Source of the DNA: Saccharomycopsis fibuligera x Saccharomycopsis cf. fibuligera
Taxonomy: Eukaryota > Ascomycota > Saccharomycetes > Ascoideales > Saccharomycopsidaceae
Length of the DNA: 64,000 bases
Assembly: GCA_001936135.1 (NCBI GenBank)
Contig: CP012819.1
Span: forward strand, 1,707,501 to 1,771,500
Reading direction: 5' to 3'
Shown: positions 1 to 11,184 of the stretch, in pieces
Position numbering within the stretch: position 1 is the first letter of the stretch
How the letters are laid out: each line of letters starts with the position of its first letter
Program-made: the position numbers and the translations under genes
The notes under the pieces: model-generated
What the model was told of the DNA's origin: nothing
What the model saw: only the letters and a program-made list of their open reading frames with translations
The model's database searches: none

Positions 1-167
1 ATATGGGGTTGCGAAATGATGCAGTGCGCACTCAAGCAAAAAGACTTCCATAGTGTCGAGCTGGAGACCAACGCGCGTTCACATCTCGACCTATTGTCCC
101 AAAGATCAACGATCGTCATTTTATGTTTTCGATACCCCAGGTAGTTTGTGATTTATTGGTGATGTAT
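1..167. other. Host flanking DNA, nothing recognised
   Basis: Sequence left of the tRNA gene. I see no open reading frame of useful length, no LTR end and no RNA gene in it. It could be the edge of a neighbouring host gene that lies mostly outside the window. Confidence 0.5.
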
Positions 168-172
168 AAAAA
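168..172 (-). terminator. Pol III terminator of tRNA-Leu
   Basis: Five A residues on the plus strand read as T5 on the minus strand, three bases beyond the discriminator base of the tRNA gene. A short T run is the standard RNA polymerase III stop signal. Confidence 0.75.
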
Positions 173-175
173 TAT

Positions 176-257
176 TGATAACGGCGAGATTCGAACTCGC
201 GCATCCGAAGATACCAGGACCTTAACCTGGCGCCTTAGACCACTCGGCCACGTTACC
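176..257 (-). tRNA. tRNA-Leu(AAG)
   Basis: Read on the minus strand this folds as a type II tRNA of 82 nt. The acceptor stem is GGTAACG/CGTTATC (one G-U pair) with discriminator A. The D arm is GCC/GGC. The anticodon stem is CCAGG/CCTGG with loop TTAAGGT, anticodon AAG, which reads leucine CUU (CUC/CUA when A34 becomes inosine). A long variable arm holds a small ATC/GAT stem, and the T arm is GCGAG-TTCGAAT-CTCGC. The A box (TGGCCGAGTGG) and the B box (GTTCGAATC core) are intact, and I see no intron. Leu tRNAs with AAG are, as I recall, found in CUG-clade yeasts and Yarrowia, whereas Saccharomyces reads CUN with GAG and UAG tRNAs. A Ty3/gypsy LTR begins 13 bp upstream of its 5' end. Confidence 0.95.
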
Positions 258-270
258 CGCTGATAAATAT

Positions 271-593
271 TGTAACAAATCAGTTCAGGATAACTTCTGA
301 TAAAGTTAACTCAGACTGGTAGCTCTTAGCTACAGGTAGCCCCTAGTTACAGATGGCCCCTGGTTACGAACCTCCTAACAATAACTATATAAGAAGCTAA
401 CTTCGCCATCATAACTATTATGTATTCTATATAGAATAAGAGTAAGCGAAGTTATCTTCCTTTCATGACAATATATTTATCTTCTTTATTTTATCTAGCG
501 CATTACCTCTCTTCCTAGTCGATCCTAGAAACAATTATGAATCCAGAAACCTTTTCACGTCTAAATTCAGACCCTACGACCCCGTCTCTTACA
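271..593 (+). repeat. 5' LTR of Gyp1
   Basis: 323 bp, begins TGTAACAAAT and ends CTTACA, so it has the usual TG...CA ends. It matches 4838-5160 at about 97%. Its left edge lies 13 bp from the 5' end of the tRNA-Leu gene. The gag start codon (537) is inside this repeat, as in Ty1 of Saccharomyces. Confidence 0.92.
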
Positions 594-595
594 AT

Positions 596-604
596 TGGTA
601 GCGC
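596..604 (+). other. Primer-binding site of Gyp1 (initiator tRNA-Met 3' end)
   Basis: TGGTAGCGC begins two bases after the LTR. It is complementary to the 3' end (…GCGCUACCA) of initiator tRNA-Met of budding yeasts, the primer used by Ty3. It lies within gag coding sequence, because gag starts upstream in the LTR. Confidence 0.8.
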
Positions 605-3600
605 TTTTGGTGCTAGGGGAGAGATTATTGCTCCAACTTTTTCAGGTAGAAATTCCTCGATAGCCTCTATTCAACGTTTCCAAACTTTGATGTTTGCCTA
701 CTGTTTCAGCCAAGGTTATAACACTGCTGATCAACAACTTAGAGCTATTGTGGGTAGCCTACGTGATGTCGCTGCTACTTGGGTAGTCAACTTTTTAACG
801 TCCCAGGAAAACATTAACGAAGTCGATTTACAGGAATTCTGGACGGCTTTTTCTGAACGTTTTGGGCAATCATACAACACTGCGTCCTTAAACGAATAAC
901 TTTCTTCTATAAGACAACCTGGTACTATTGAAGACTATATTGCTAAATTTAACTATTTAGCTTCAGCTTATAAAGCTGATGAATCCATTTTAATAGATTT
1001 CTTTGTCAATGGCTTGCAAGAGAACCTTAGAGTTCAGATTAGCATCATGAGAGACTCCTTTCTTCAGCAAAATCTTCCTGTCTCTCTCGATTGGGTTCAA
1101 ACATCAGCAACCCGTATCGCTGTCACTATGCAACCTGTGCCCCATGGAGAATCAAATTACAACAAGAACCGCAAAAAATTTAACAACTATAAACCATCCT
1201 CTGGTGCTGGGTTATCTAATCACACTAACGGGAACGCAAAAAGTTACAACAATAACCGTTTTAACAAACCACACTTCAACAACAGACAATTCCACAACCA
1301 AGGAAATAACAAGCCATTTTCAAAACATATTGGGCCGGAAAAAATGAATCTTGACCACGTCACTTTAGAGAACTCCAACTTGGATGTCAACGCGAGGACT
1401 AGCTACTCTCAAGAAAACTAATGACCCTCCGATACTACACCCTGCTAATGTACAAGTAATGGTTAATGATGTACAAGTCGAATCCTTATTTGATACTGGT
1501 GCTAGTTCTAACTTTGTCAGTAAGGAACTAGTACAAACTAACCGTTGGCCTGTTTTTACCCCTGAAAAGGCTAGTGTGTCGGTCGCAATTAATAAAGAAC
1601 AACAACTACTCACGGAATGTTGCTCTTTGGATGTGGAAATTGGAAGAAAATCAAAAAGCACTTCAGCCTATGTCCGTCCTGTTTCGAGTCGCCCTATGGT
1701 CTTTGGCCTTCCGTTCATCGAACAACATGCGAGTTTGCTTGCACAAACTGGCGTTTGGTCTATCTTGGGTTCGGATGATGCTGTTCACCCTCAGGAAGAA
1801 TCAGGTTCTAGAGCAGTACAAATTAACCTTATGCTGGTCCAAGAATTGCGCAAAAAGATTAAAAACCACGAGAAAATGGAACTTTATTGGGTAAAAGCGG
1901 ACAATGATATACTGGAATCCCAAAATCCCATTTCTGCGCCAAAAGAACTTGACAAGTCAAAATACAATGCTTTAAAACAGATGGTTCAAGCCGTTAGTGA
2001 TGTTGACGGTAAAATTCAAAACCTTCCACCGCTACGAGAACGCTTTGACCACAGAATCAAACTCACCGATGATCAAATCATTTCCCGACCACCATATCGC
2101 TTAGCTCCAGTACCAGCACAAGAAGCAGAAAATCAAATTGCTGAACTTTTAAAGCTGGGTATGCTTAAAGAATCAGATAGTCCTTGGTCCTTTCCCATAG
2201 TAATGGTTAAAAAACAAGATAATACTTGGCGTATGTGTGTTGACTACCGCCTCATTAACAACAAAACTATCAAAAACTCATTCCCATTACCTCACATTGA
2301 TGATACCTTAGCCAAGGTCGGAGGAAAACGTTTTTATTCGAAAATTGATTTAGCACAAGGATACCATCAGTTAAGAATGCACCCTGGAGATGAGGATAAA
2401 GTCGCATTTTCTACCTCGTCCGGACATTATACATGGCGTGTAATGCCTTTTGGTTTGAAAAATGCACCTGCTTCATTTTCACAATTCATAAAGCTGATTC
2501 TTGCTCCTTATTCACGTTTTCTGGTATATTATTTGGATGATATTCTCATTTATGGAGACGATGCAGAGCAACACTTTGAAGATGTAATGTGTATTTTAAA
2601 AGTGTTATCCAAAAACCAACTAACAATTAAAACACAAAAATGTTGTTTTTTCCAAGAACGAGTCGACTTCTTGGGTCACGTCATTCTGAAAGCCGGTATT
2701 ACAGCAAGCCCTCGGAAGATTGACGCTATTTTGAAGATGCCAGAACCAGATACACAGAAAAAAGCACAACGCTATGTTGGATGTCTTAACTACTATCGAA
2801 AATTCTTTAAGAATCTCTCGAGGATTCTAGCTCCTCTCAATCGACTAGCTGCCGGATCCATTACTTATAACGATCTGTGTAAAACAGCAGTTGCTCAGTC
2901 GAAGGAACTTTTGGTCAACGCCCCTCTCCTCATATCGGCATACAATGTTCAACAGCTCAAACTTTTCACCGATGCCTCTAATGCTGCAATAGGAGGAGTA
3001 TTACAGGGATATGATGATAATGATAAGTTGGTTGGCGTTGTTGGTTATTTTAGTAAGTCATTGGATGTTCATCAAAGACGATATTCGGTGTATGACAAAG
3101 AATTGTTGGCTATAGTGGAATCGTTGTGGCACTTTCGAATACAGATCGCTGATCGACATGTTGTGGTACACACAGACCACGTATCCTTAAGACACTTATT
3201 GTTGCAAAAGCAACTCCATCCTCGCATTATGCGATGGCTCGACACCCTTTCTGAATATGACGTTGAAAGAAAACACATCTCAGAACTGACTAACAAAGTT
3301 GCTGATTGGTTATCGAGACTTGATCCTGACGCTGTCCTAGTTGATGAAGGAATTCACGCTAAATTAGCTCAAGTAACTTGACAAGATGATAAACAAGACC
3401 CGTTCCTTAAAATGAAAATTAAAAAACTCGCTGCTAATGCAAGATTAACGAAATTTGTTAAGTTATTTAAGATTCAGAACAACAAACTTTGGTATGATAA
3501 TCCTATTACTGAATCTAGCCTGCTCAGATTATGTGTTCCTCAGGCTTATCAAAAGGATTTACTAGCCGAAACCCATGGTGTTACTCATTTAAGTCTGTAC

Positions 3601-4825
3601 AAATTATATTTGAAACTAGCTGAGAAATATTATTGGCCTTCTATGTTTGCTGATATCAAACGTTTTGTCCATCGATGCGATGTTTGCCAACGCACATTAG
3701 CTGGTCCTACTACGAATAATTTGCTTGAACCATTAGAGATTCCACAGTCTTGACGGCTGAGTATCTCCATCAATTTTGTTACTGGGTTTCCACCGTCTGG
3801 TAAAACCGACATGGTATTAGTTGTCGTGGATAGGTTAACAAAATACTCTCATTTCTTACCAGTGAGCAAAACGATCACTGGATATAGCACAGCTATGATT
3901 TTGATAAATGAAGTATTCCGTTTACATGGTATTCCCAATGAAGTAGTCTCGGATAGAGATGTTCGGTTTCAAAGTGTCATGTATCAAACTATTATGGACA
4001 AATTGGGGATTAAGTTAAAGATGAGCACAGCCAATCATCCGGAAACTAACTGCCAAACCAAGAGAACCACGAAAACCCTAACTGGGATACTACGTCGGTA
4101 TTGCTTTAATCAATTCTGTTCTTGGCGAAAATTTTTACCTATGGTAGAATTTGCTTACAACACCTCTTACCACCACAGTATCAAGTGCACTCCATTTTTT
4201 GCAGACCACCGTTATGAAGCTCCAGACCCTTTTTATGGTAGACGATTTTCTGAAGGCAATGTCACACCTACGGAAGAATATTTGAAAGCCGCTCAAGCTG
4301 TACTCCAGCGCACAAGAGAATATTTATTACAACAACAACATCGGTCTCAGGTAATTGCAGATGAAAACCGTCGCGAAATCTCTTTTGATATTGGAGATTG
4401 GGTCCTTCTCCACAGAGATGCTCATTTTGGTGCTGATGGTCCGTATAAGAAAATTCACCCAGTATACCTCGGACCATATAAAATTGTTAAAAAAGTTGGG
4501 GAAAGTGCTGTCGAATTAGATTTACCTTCTATAACCAAACAGCATAGAGTTATTAATGTTAGATGGTTGAAATTATACAAAGAGCCTGACGTTCTATATC
4601 CAAAAGAACCTCCTCGAAACGAAATAGAAGCCGCTGCTAGGGCAGATGAAATTATTGCAATAGCTGGCATTGCAAAAGACTACTTGCATGTGTTTTGGCA
4701 AGATTGCAAACCTGAGCATTCCACGCCTATATCGTCTGAATTCTTCAGAACTAAAGTATCAACCAATTTACGAAATGCTTTAACTGAACAAATTAACTAT
4801 CTCAAAAGAACTGGGTTAGCCTCTA

Positions 4826-4837
4826 AGGGGGAGGAAG
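4826..4837 (+). other. Polypurine tract of Gyp1
   Basis: A purine run (AAGGGGGAGGAAG-type) ends exactly at the start of the 3' LTR. It is the expected plus-strand primer site. Confidence 0.8.
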
Positions 4838-5160
4838 TGTAACAAATCAGTTCAGGATAACTTCTGATAAAGTTAACTCAGACTGGTAGCTCTTAGCTAC
4901 AGGTAGCCCCTAGTTACAGATGGCCCCTAGTTACGAACCTCCTCACAATAACTATATTAGAAGCTAGGTTCGCCATCATAACTATTATGTATTCTATATA
5001 GAATAAGAGTAAGCGAAGTTATCTTCCTTTCATGACAATATATTTATCTTCTTTATTTTATCTAGAGCATTACCTTTCTTCCTAGTCGATCCTAGAAACA
5101 ATTACGAATCCAGAAACCTTTTCACGTCTAAATTCAGACCCTACGACCCCATCACTTACA
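4838..5160 (+). repeat. 3' LTR of Gyp1
   Basis: 323 bp, TG...CA, about 97% identical to 271-593. The pol stop codon lies in its first five bases. Right flank gtgca does not repeat the left flank aatat. Confidence 0.92.
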
Positions 5161-6124
5161 GTGCATGTTGCGAACATTTCCTTCGTTGTGGTCCCATTCA
5201 TGATCAGTCTGTCTTCACAACCGTCAGAAGGTGCCTTGAAGGTCCAAAATCTTGTATAAAGGTCGGCGACGTGTTCCTTTTAACTTGTGTATATAGAGAT
5301 GGGCGGAATAAACGATAAGCCGATATACCCATCGATAACGATAATAACAAACGTGTTTAAAATACTTATTGTTGGATTTATACCAATTAACATCTTTCAT
5401 ACCGTCCATTTGGTATAATCTCCTTTTTGGTAAACTGCCTTTTGCGGCCGAGAACATTTGAGCGCACGCATGGTTGCTAAGGAGAACAACATCAAAGATG
5501 TGATGGAAAATTTTTCATCACCTGAGCATTATGGGTGAGTAATGAAATTATTATATATAGTCTGAAAAGCAGAATGTTTTTATTAAATGATATAGTTTAT
5601 AATAAGTAAGGAAATATAAGTCCAATTTCATTACTAAAGAAAAATATTAGTATCTCAGTAAGTGGCTATCCTTCACTACTAGAGGAGAGACTAGTCTAAC
5701 CAGTGCTATCCAGAGGGGACAACCTCAAATATGTGTAGCAGATATAGTCACTATACTCCGACATGGCGTTACAGACAGGATACGGTGGTTATTAAATTAT
5801 CCATCCTTCCAATGGCTGAATCTAGTTACATACTAGACACAGTAACTTCCTCACGTTTTATTACCCGTGGTTACTTACCTGAATAATGTTAATTGATAGT
5901 CATAATTGCTACGGCAACACAGGATAAGATATGGGGCAGAAGTTTCATCAACTGGTAATGAAACAGCCTCGGATGACTAGCAACCATTTAGATATACATT
6001 AGGACTTATCGGCCAAGAAGCAATTTGGCACAAATTGGAAGCACAATGAAATATTAACAGAATAATAGCTATGAACCACGAAAGTAAAAACAAAAGCCCA
6101 TGCGATGTTAAAGAGGAAAACATC
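5161..6124. other. Unrecognised spacer DNA
   Basis: About 960 bp between Gyp1 and the first copia LTR. It shows no similarity by eye to the LTRs or coding regions of the window. An ATG at 5471 opens a 22-codon frame (MVAKENNIKDVMENF...) that ends at GGGTGAGTAATG, which could be a splice donor after a first exon, but no following exon was found. A 77-codon minus-strand frame at 5224-5457 has no recognisable feature. This may be degraded host sequence or an old LTR remnant. Confidence 0.45.
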
Positions 6125-6567
6125 TGTTGAATCTCAAACATTCATTTTCCTTTGTCCCTTACCCTTTTCACTTTCCGATCCTTTATCTTCTTCACTCCTT
6201 TTATTTTTTCATCCATCGTCAGGGTAAACCCTTCACCCATGTGCATGGTATACCGATCTGACGCATGTGATCTGTTTACTTTTTCATGCCGTCTAGGTGC
6301 CCCGTCTAGGTCTCCGTCTAGACGCGGCGCCGATCCTTACTGCAGCATGAAAATTTTTCTTTTTCACGCCACTGTTATCACGCCACTCCGATTTCAGTTT
6401 TGCCACTTATTTTTCCTACTTAACACGGAGCCTTCCCGCTTCTTTTCTTTTATCTTTCTCTACCTTTCTTACTTCTTTACCGAAAAAAGCTTAACCAACT
6501 TTACTTTCCTTATCTACTCTAATAAACCTTATATTTTTTGCTTCTACTTTACATCCTACTTTTTACA
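6125..6567 (+). repeat. 5' LTR of CopA-1 (443-bp type)
   Basis: Begins TGTTGAATCTC and ends CTTTTTACA. It belongs to the 443-bp LTR subfamily. It shares several private variants with the inverted LTR at 63554-63996 and differs from it at only two sites that I could find, one of them just past the LTR. Confidence 0.93.
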
Positions 6568-6582
6568 GATTTACAGTCTGGC
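6568..6582 (+). other. Primer-binding site of CopA (tRNA-Tyr anticodon arm)
   Basis: GATTTACAGTCTGGC follows the LTR directly. Its complement, GCCAGACUGUAAAUC, is the anticodon arm of tRNA-Tyr (residues about 26-40, anticodon GUA), 14 of 15 bases as in Saccharomyces tRNA-Tyr recalled from memory. The same 15-mer follows the 5' LTRs at 17064, 22785, 36467, 48766 and 50216, and occurs inverted at 48211 and 63539; the copy at 58028 has one mismatch. Confidence 0.7.
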
Positions 6583-6646
6583 TTAACATAAAAACAAAAA
6601 AAATCAAAAAATCAAAAATCAAAAAAAAAAAAAAAATTTTTTTACC

Positions 6647-9600
6647 ATGTTCATCTTTGGAGACTTTGATATTGCTGACGGTGCTTACAAAGCGAGACTT
6701 GATGGAATTACCAAGTTGAAGGTCAGGCCAATCACCCAATGGTTCCAGTACCCGTTATTAAGATCATTCCTTAGAAATAAGTTGAGAGTTATCATCAATG
6801 ATGTCACTGCCATCGACGTTGAGCGTATGTTAGACTCCGAAGAGTTTGACTACTACCCACCAAAACTTGGCGATGTTATCTATCAACTCATCCAGAAAAA
6901 AGTGGACCCATTGTTATTAAAAAACTACGAACGATGCACCGAGGGATTTGATTTGTTGAAGACCATCAACGCAAAGTGCAAGACAATTGACTCTTTCTAC
7001 ATTGTCAAGATCTTCCACGACTTTGTCCATGAGGCCGTCCTTGCTAGAGACTGCGATGCTATGGCAGACTACTTGGAGATCTTCAAGTACTACTACAAGG
7101 ATATCAACTTCTGCAATCTTGGCGGTATTCTTGGTTTCCACCTACTTGACAACAAGAGTCTTCATGTTGCTCTCAGCGAAAAGAACTTGCTTCGTGATGC
7201 TCGTGGGTTGCTTAACACTTCGTTTTATGATGCTATGGAAGCCTCCAATGATCTTGCTGCCAGAGACTTGGTCCAGATGGACACTTCCTCTCGTCCAAAG
7301 TTGCCACCCAACGAGGATTTGGTTCAGTTGGCTGATGCGAAACTGAAAAAGAAACCTGTTTTCCTCATCAAGTGTTACAGCTGCGGCAAGCTTGGCCACT
7401 ACAGCAACGAGTGCTACAAAAACAAGAACAGAAACCAGTCACACAAGGGACGCAAGGAGCTTGTCAACCTCGTTGAAGTCCCACTTGGTGCTGAAGTCAT
7501 TAACAACGGTGACGGTCAGATTGTCATTGACACTTCGACTGAGCTGCCTGAGTCTGGCGAAGAGACTCACTTTGTTGAAGAGGTCTAGCTCGCCGATGAT
7601 GCTGCCGACAAACGTTTTGTTCTAGACAGCGGTCCTGGTATCAATGTTGTCAACGACGGAGCATTGTTGCTGGACAAGAAGGTCTCGAACGTCACTGTTC
7701 AAGGAATCAGCAGCACTACTAATTGTGTTATTGAAGGCACTGTTAGCATTGGAAACCTCAAAGTCGAAGATGCAAAGCTTATTGAACAGGCTCCGAGAAA
7801 CTTGCTTAGCTGCCACAAGTCAACTGAGAAGGACTATGAAATCCACTTAACCAAACACTGTGGATTGATCTCCAGAGGCAATCAAGTGATTCAAGTTCCC
7901 AAGCATGGAAAATTTTGGGTTGTTGACCCCGCTTCGGTTAAAACCGTTGTCAACTCTCCTGCTACGGATTTGGTTTTGCTTGGTGATACAGACGGTGCCA
8001 AAGACATTATGCAATGCCACATTGCAAACGGACATGCCAAGTTTAAGCAGTTGAAAGCTATCATCAAACACATGGGCTTCACTGACCAAGAGATCAAGAA
8101 TGTGTTGAAGACTTGCGAGACCTGCAACTCTGTTGTTCAAAAACGCTCTGGCAACTCCCACAGCAAGCCAGAAGACTTTGATATTGGGGAGATGATTCAA
8201 GCGGATGTGGTTGGCCCACATAACAATATCTATGGCTTGATTGTTTCTGACAGACGCTCCAGCTTTGCTGTCGTCAGGGTTTTGCGCTACAAGTCGGAGA
8301 TCAGCTCCAAGACTATTGAATGCTTACAGTATATGAGCAATGTCTTACAACACCAAGGCAAGAAGATTGTCAAGTTCCGTGCCGATAACGAGTTTGATAC
8401 TGTTTTGCTTAAGAAGTTTCTTGCTGAAGACCACCAAGGTCAGGACTACATTGAAGCCGAGTTCACTGCTCCTTACTCAAGCCACCAGAATGGTTCCTCT
8501 GAGCGTTTGAATCGCACAATCATCGAAAAAGTCAAACTTTTGATGATCAGCTCCGGTATCACAAAGGAATACTGGAATTTTTGCTTCAACCACACTGTCT
8601 TCTTGCACAACTACTTGCCCAGAAACGGTGGTCCTTCGCCATACGAGGAATTTTCTGGCCGCTCAAAAACCATGGGTACAACTGCGCCATTTGGCTGTTG
8701 CATCTTTGCGAAAAACTTTACTGCCGGGAACAAGATTATTGGAAAAGACTTCAAAGGTACTTTCTTGGGATTCCACAAAACTACAAGCATTGCCTTCATC
8801 CTTGAAGACAGTACATACCGAATCTTGAGAAGCTCTGCGTTCAACTTTCTCCCTGATGTTTATCCGTTCAAGCAAGGTGAAAGGGAATCCTCTGTCACAT
8901 ACTCAGCTGGTGGCTCTGCTGGTTATTCAGGTTATTCAGGTTCCAGTGGTTCCCCTAGTTTGCCTGTTGGTGAAGTCTCAATTCAAGGCGAAGACATGAA
9001 TATTCAACAAGGTGCCGAAAGCAGGGACGAGGATGATGAGAGAATTGTTGCAGAGTCGGATAACTCTATGGTGGAGCATAGTGACTCAGAAGACCAGCAA
9101 TCAGTTGCTACAGTTCCACAAACTCTGGCTGCCGTCAAAAGAGCCGCTGCTTCTGACTCTGAACTGAGTGATGATCCTATTTCCATCATCAACCGGAAGC
9201 CAACCAAGAAGCTTATGCTTGAGTTTGCCCCAAACACAGTTACTCCTATCACTAAGCACCAGGCCGCTTACCAATCAATGGCCGAAAAGAATGTTAGCGC
9301 GGCTGATGCTAGAGAAGCTTTTGCTGACCATGGGAAGCAGTACTTGAACGACGTTGGCTCTATACCTATCAGGTCTATTGAAGGCCCCAAAGCAGTTGAG
9401 GCAGGCCCTTCCAGGTTGTTTCTCACAGACGGAGAGCCAGACAGTGACATTAGTGGTTATCTCAGTGATGCGGAACATGCTTTTCTTGCTGTGGCCCGTA
9501 CCAAGTATCTTATTCCAGAGAACTATCATCAGGTACTCAACTCAAGCGAGAAGGAGAGATGGATCGCTGCTATGGCCGAAGAGTTGTCTGCATTGGACAA

Positions 9601-11104
9601 TCTTAATGTGTATGAGCTAGTCAAGGAGTCTCCAGGCATTCAATCTATTGCCTCCCGCTGGGTGTTTACTGTTAAAGATGATCCAAGTGGCGAGCGCTTT
9701 AAGGCGCGTTTGGTCTGCAAAGGGTTCAGTCAAGAGAAAGGTGTCAACTTCCTCAACTCGTGGGCTCCCGTAATGAGCTTTGACACTATGCGAATCACAT
9801 TTGCGCTTGCTGCTTTGAACAACTATGTCGTATGCCAGATGGACACCTCTACTGCTTTTCTCTACGGCGATATTGACTTCGATGTGTTTGTTAGACCACC
9901 TGCTGGAACGTCCACACCAAAAGGGCATTTGTGGAAATTGAAGAAGGGATTGTACGGATTGAAACAGTCGCCAAAGATCTGGTATGATACAATCTCCAAG
10001 GTTCTTGTTGCTGCCGGTTTGCAAGCCAGTGCTATAGACCCATGCTTGTTCAGAGGAAAGGATTGTCTTGTGGCTATTTATGTGGACGACTTGCTTATCT
10101 GTGGCAAGACCCACAAGATTGTTGATGACATCAAGGCTGCTCTTAGTCTGAAGTTCAAGATGAAAGACTTGGGATTTCCTGAAATCTTCTTGGGTGTCAC
10201 GGTCGAACAGCTCGCTAATGGATCAATCAAGCTCAGCATGCTAAACTTCATTGACAAGATTATGACGGAACACGGTGTCACAAAGCTCGGCAAAGTGGAA
10301 ACTCCAATGGTGAAAGGCTTTGATCCTTATGATGAGCACTCACCAGAATTGTCAGAAGCGGAGCAAACAAAGTTTCGCTCCATTGTTGGTACATTACTCT
10401 ACGTTGCCAACTCAGTTAGAAGCGACATTTCCTTCGCTATCAGTCCTCTCAGTCAGTTTGTTGTCAAAGCAAGGGCTACACACTTGAAAGCTGCTTACAG
10501 GGTGTTTCACTACCTCATTGAAACCAAAGACAAAGGTCTAGTCTACGGACCTGAAGCTGGTAATGTAGCTATCAAGGACTTTCGGTACTTGGACAAGTCA
10601 AAAACCGACGGCCTTGTCACTGATTATCCGCCTGAACAAGAGTACAAGATTACTGTCTTCAGCGACTCCGACTATGCTACCTCCAAGCTGGACAGAAAGC
10701 TGCAAAGTGGCAACTTGGTAATGATCAATAACCAAATTGTGTCATGGTCTAGCAGAAAGCAGAGCTGTGTTGCTTTCAGCAGTGCGGAAGCAGAATACGT
10801 TGCCTTGAGCGATGCTGCCCGAACCGGTGTCTATGTCATGAACCTTCTCAATGAAATTGGCTTCGACTGCTCATACATCAACTGTGCCAGCCACAACCTT
10901 AGTGCGCTTACCCTCAGTGCACACAAAGCTCTACACCGAAAGACCAAGCACATTGCTGTGAGATTCCACTTCATCAGAACTTTGGTGGAACAGAAGGTCA
11001 TCCAACTTAACTATGTTAACACTAAGGTTAACATGGCTGACATCCTCACTAAAGCCACCGACCGTACCACTTTCACCACTTTATGCTCCCTTATTTTCAA
11101 TTGA
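6647..11104 (+). pseudogene. CopA-1 gag-pol body
   Basis: The coding body of CopA-1: Gag, aspartic protease, integrase, reverse transcriptase and RNase H of the Ty1/copia type, in one frame in the intact family members. The start is the ATG after a leader of A and T runs, giving MFIFGDFDIADG. Between integrase and RT there is a Gly/Ser/Tyr-rich linker (GYSGYSGSSG) and an acidic serine-rich stretch. It is a fossil with about one break. In the RNase H motif the codons at 10688 and 10700 are CTG where the family has serine. Confidence 0.9.
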
Positions 11105-11175
11105 TTGAACTTTATTTTCCTTTTCTTTGCTACCCAGATTTACTTTCTTTATTTTCCTTTATCATATTCATGTTT

Positions 11176-11184
11176 GGGAGGGTG
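11176..11184 (+). other. Polypurine tract of CopA-1
   Basis: GGGAGGGTG directly before the 3' LTR. The same tract precedes the LTRs at 27409 and 46884 and is seen inverted after the LTRs ending at 12923, 52967 and 58485. Confidence 0.8.

Larger units (their letters stand above)
271..5160 (+). mobile_element. Gyp1, Ty3/gypsy LTR retrotransposon (broken)
   Basis: Complete in outline: LTR, PBS, gag, pol, polypurine tract, LTR. Gag starts at an ATG at 537, inside the 5' LTR. The asparagine-rich Gag tail lies at about 1150-1350. The order of pol domains is that of Ty3/gypsy: protease DTGAS near 1492, reverse transcriptase with YYLDD at about 2527-2541, RNase H about 2900-3320 ending in a VADWLSR motif, integrase HHCC zinc finger about 3570-3690, DDE core about 3800-4130, and a GPY/F module (YLGPYKIV) near 4465. 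The pol reading runs to a stop at 4840-4842, just inside the 3' LTR. The two 323-bp LTRs differ at about 10 sites (about 3%), so the insertion is moderately old. It carries a handful of breaks (roughly four) and is a fossil. The flanking 5-mers (aatat left, gtgca right) do not match, so no TSD is seen. Confidence 0.93.

Noticed and set aside
176-257. tRNA-Ser(CAG), the CUG-decoding tRNA, because of the long variable arm
   Set aside because: The anticodon loop TTAAGGT gives AAG, which is leucine; the CUG-Ser signal comes from the codons, not from this tRNA.
4640-4760. Integrase chromodomain in Gyp1
   Set aside because: A YLHVFWQD...TPISSEFF stretch has a faint likeness, but the aromatic cage and the usual W-x-G spacing are not convincing.
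3811-4842. Envelope gene in the Gyp1 3' region
   Set aside because: The region is integrase core plus GPY/F module; no signal peptide or membrane anchor is seen.
5224-5457. 77-codon minus-strand frame as a host gene
   Set aside because: No recognisable motif, no neighbour support and a length expected by chance.
7664-11104. Separate pol gene starting with its own initiator in CopA
   Set aside because: The apparent start is a TTG codon; in other family members the frame is continuous with gag from MFIFGDFD, so this is part of one polyprotein frame.
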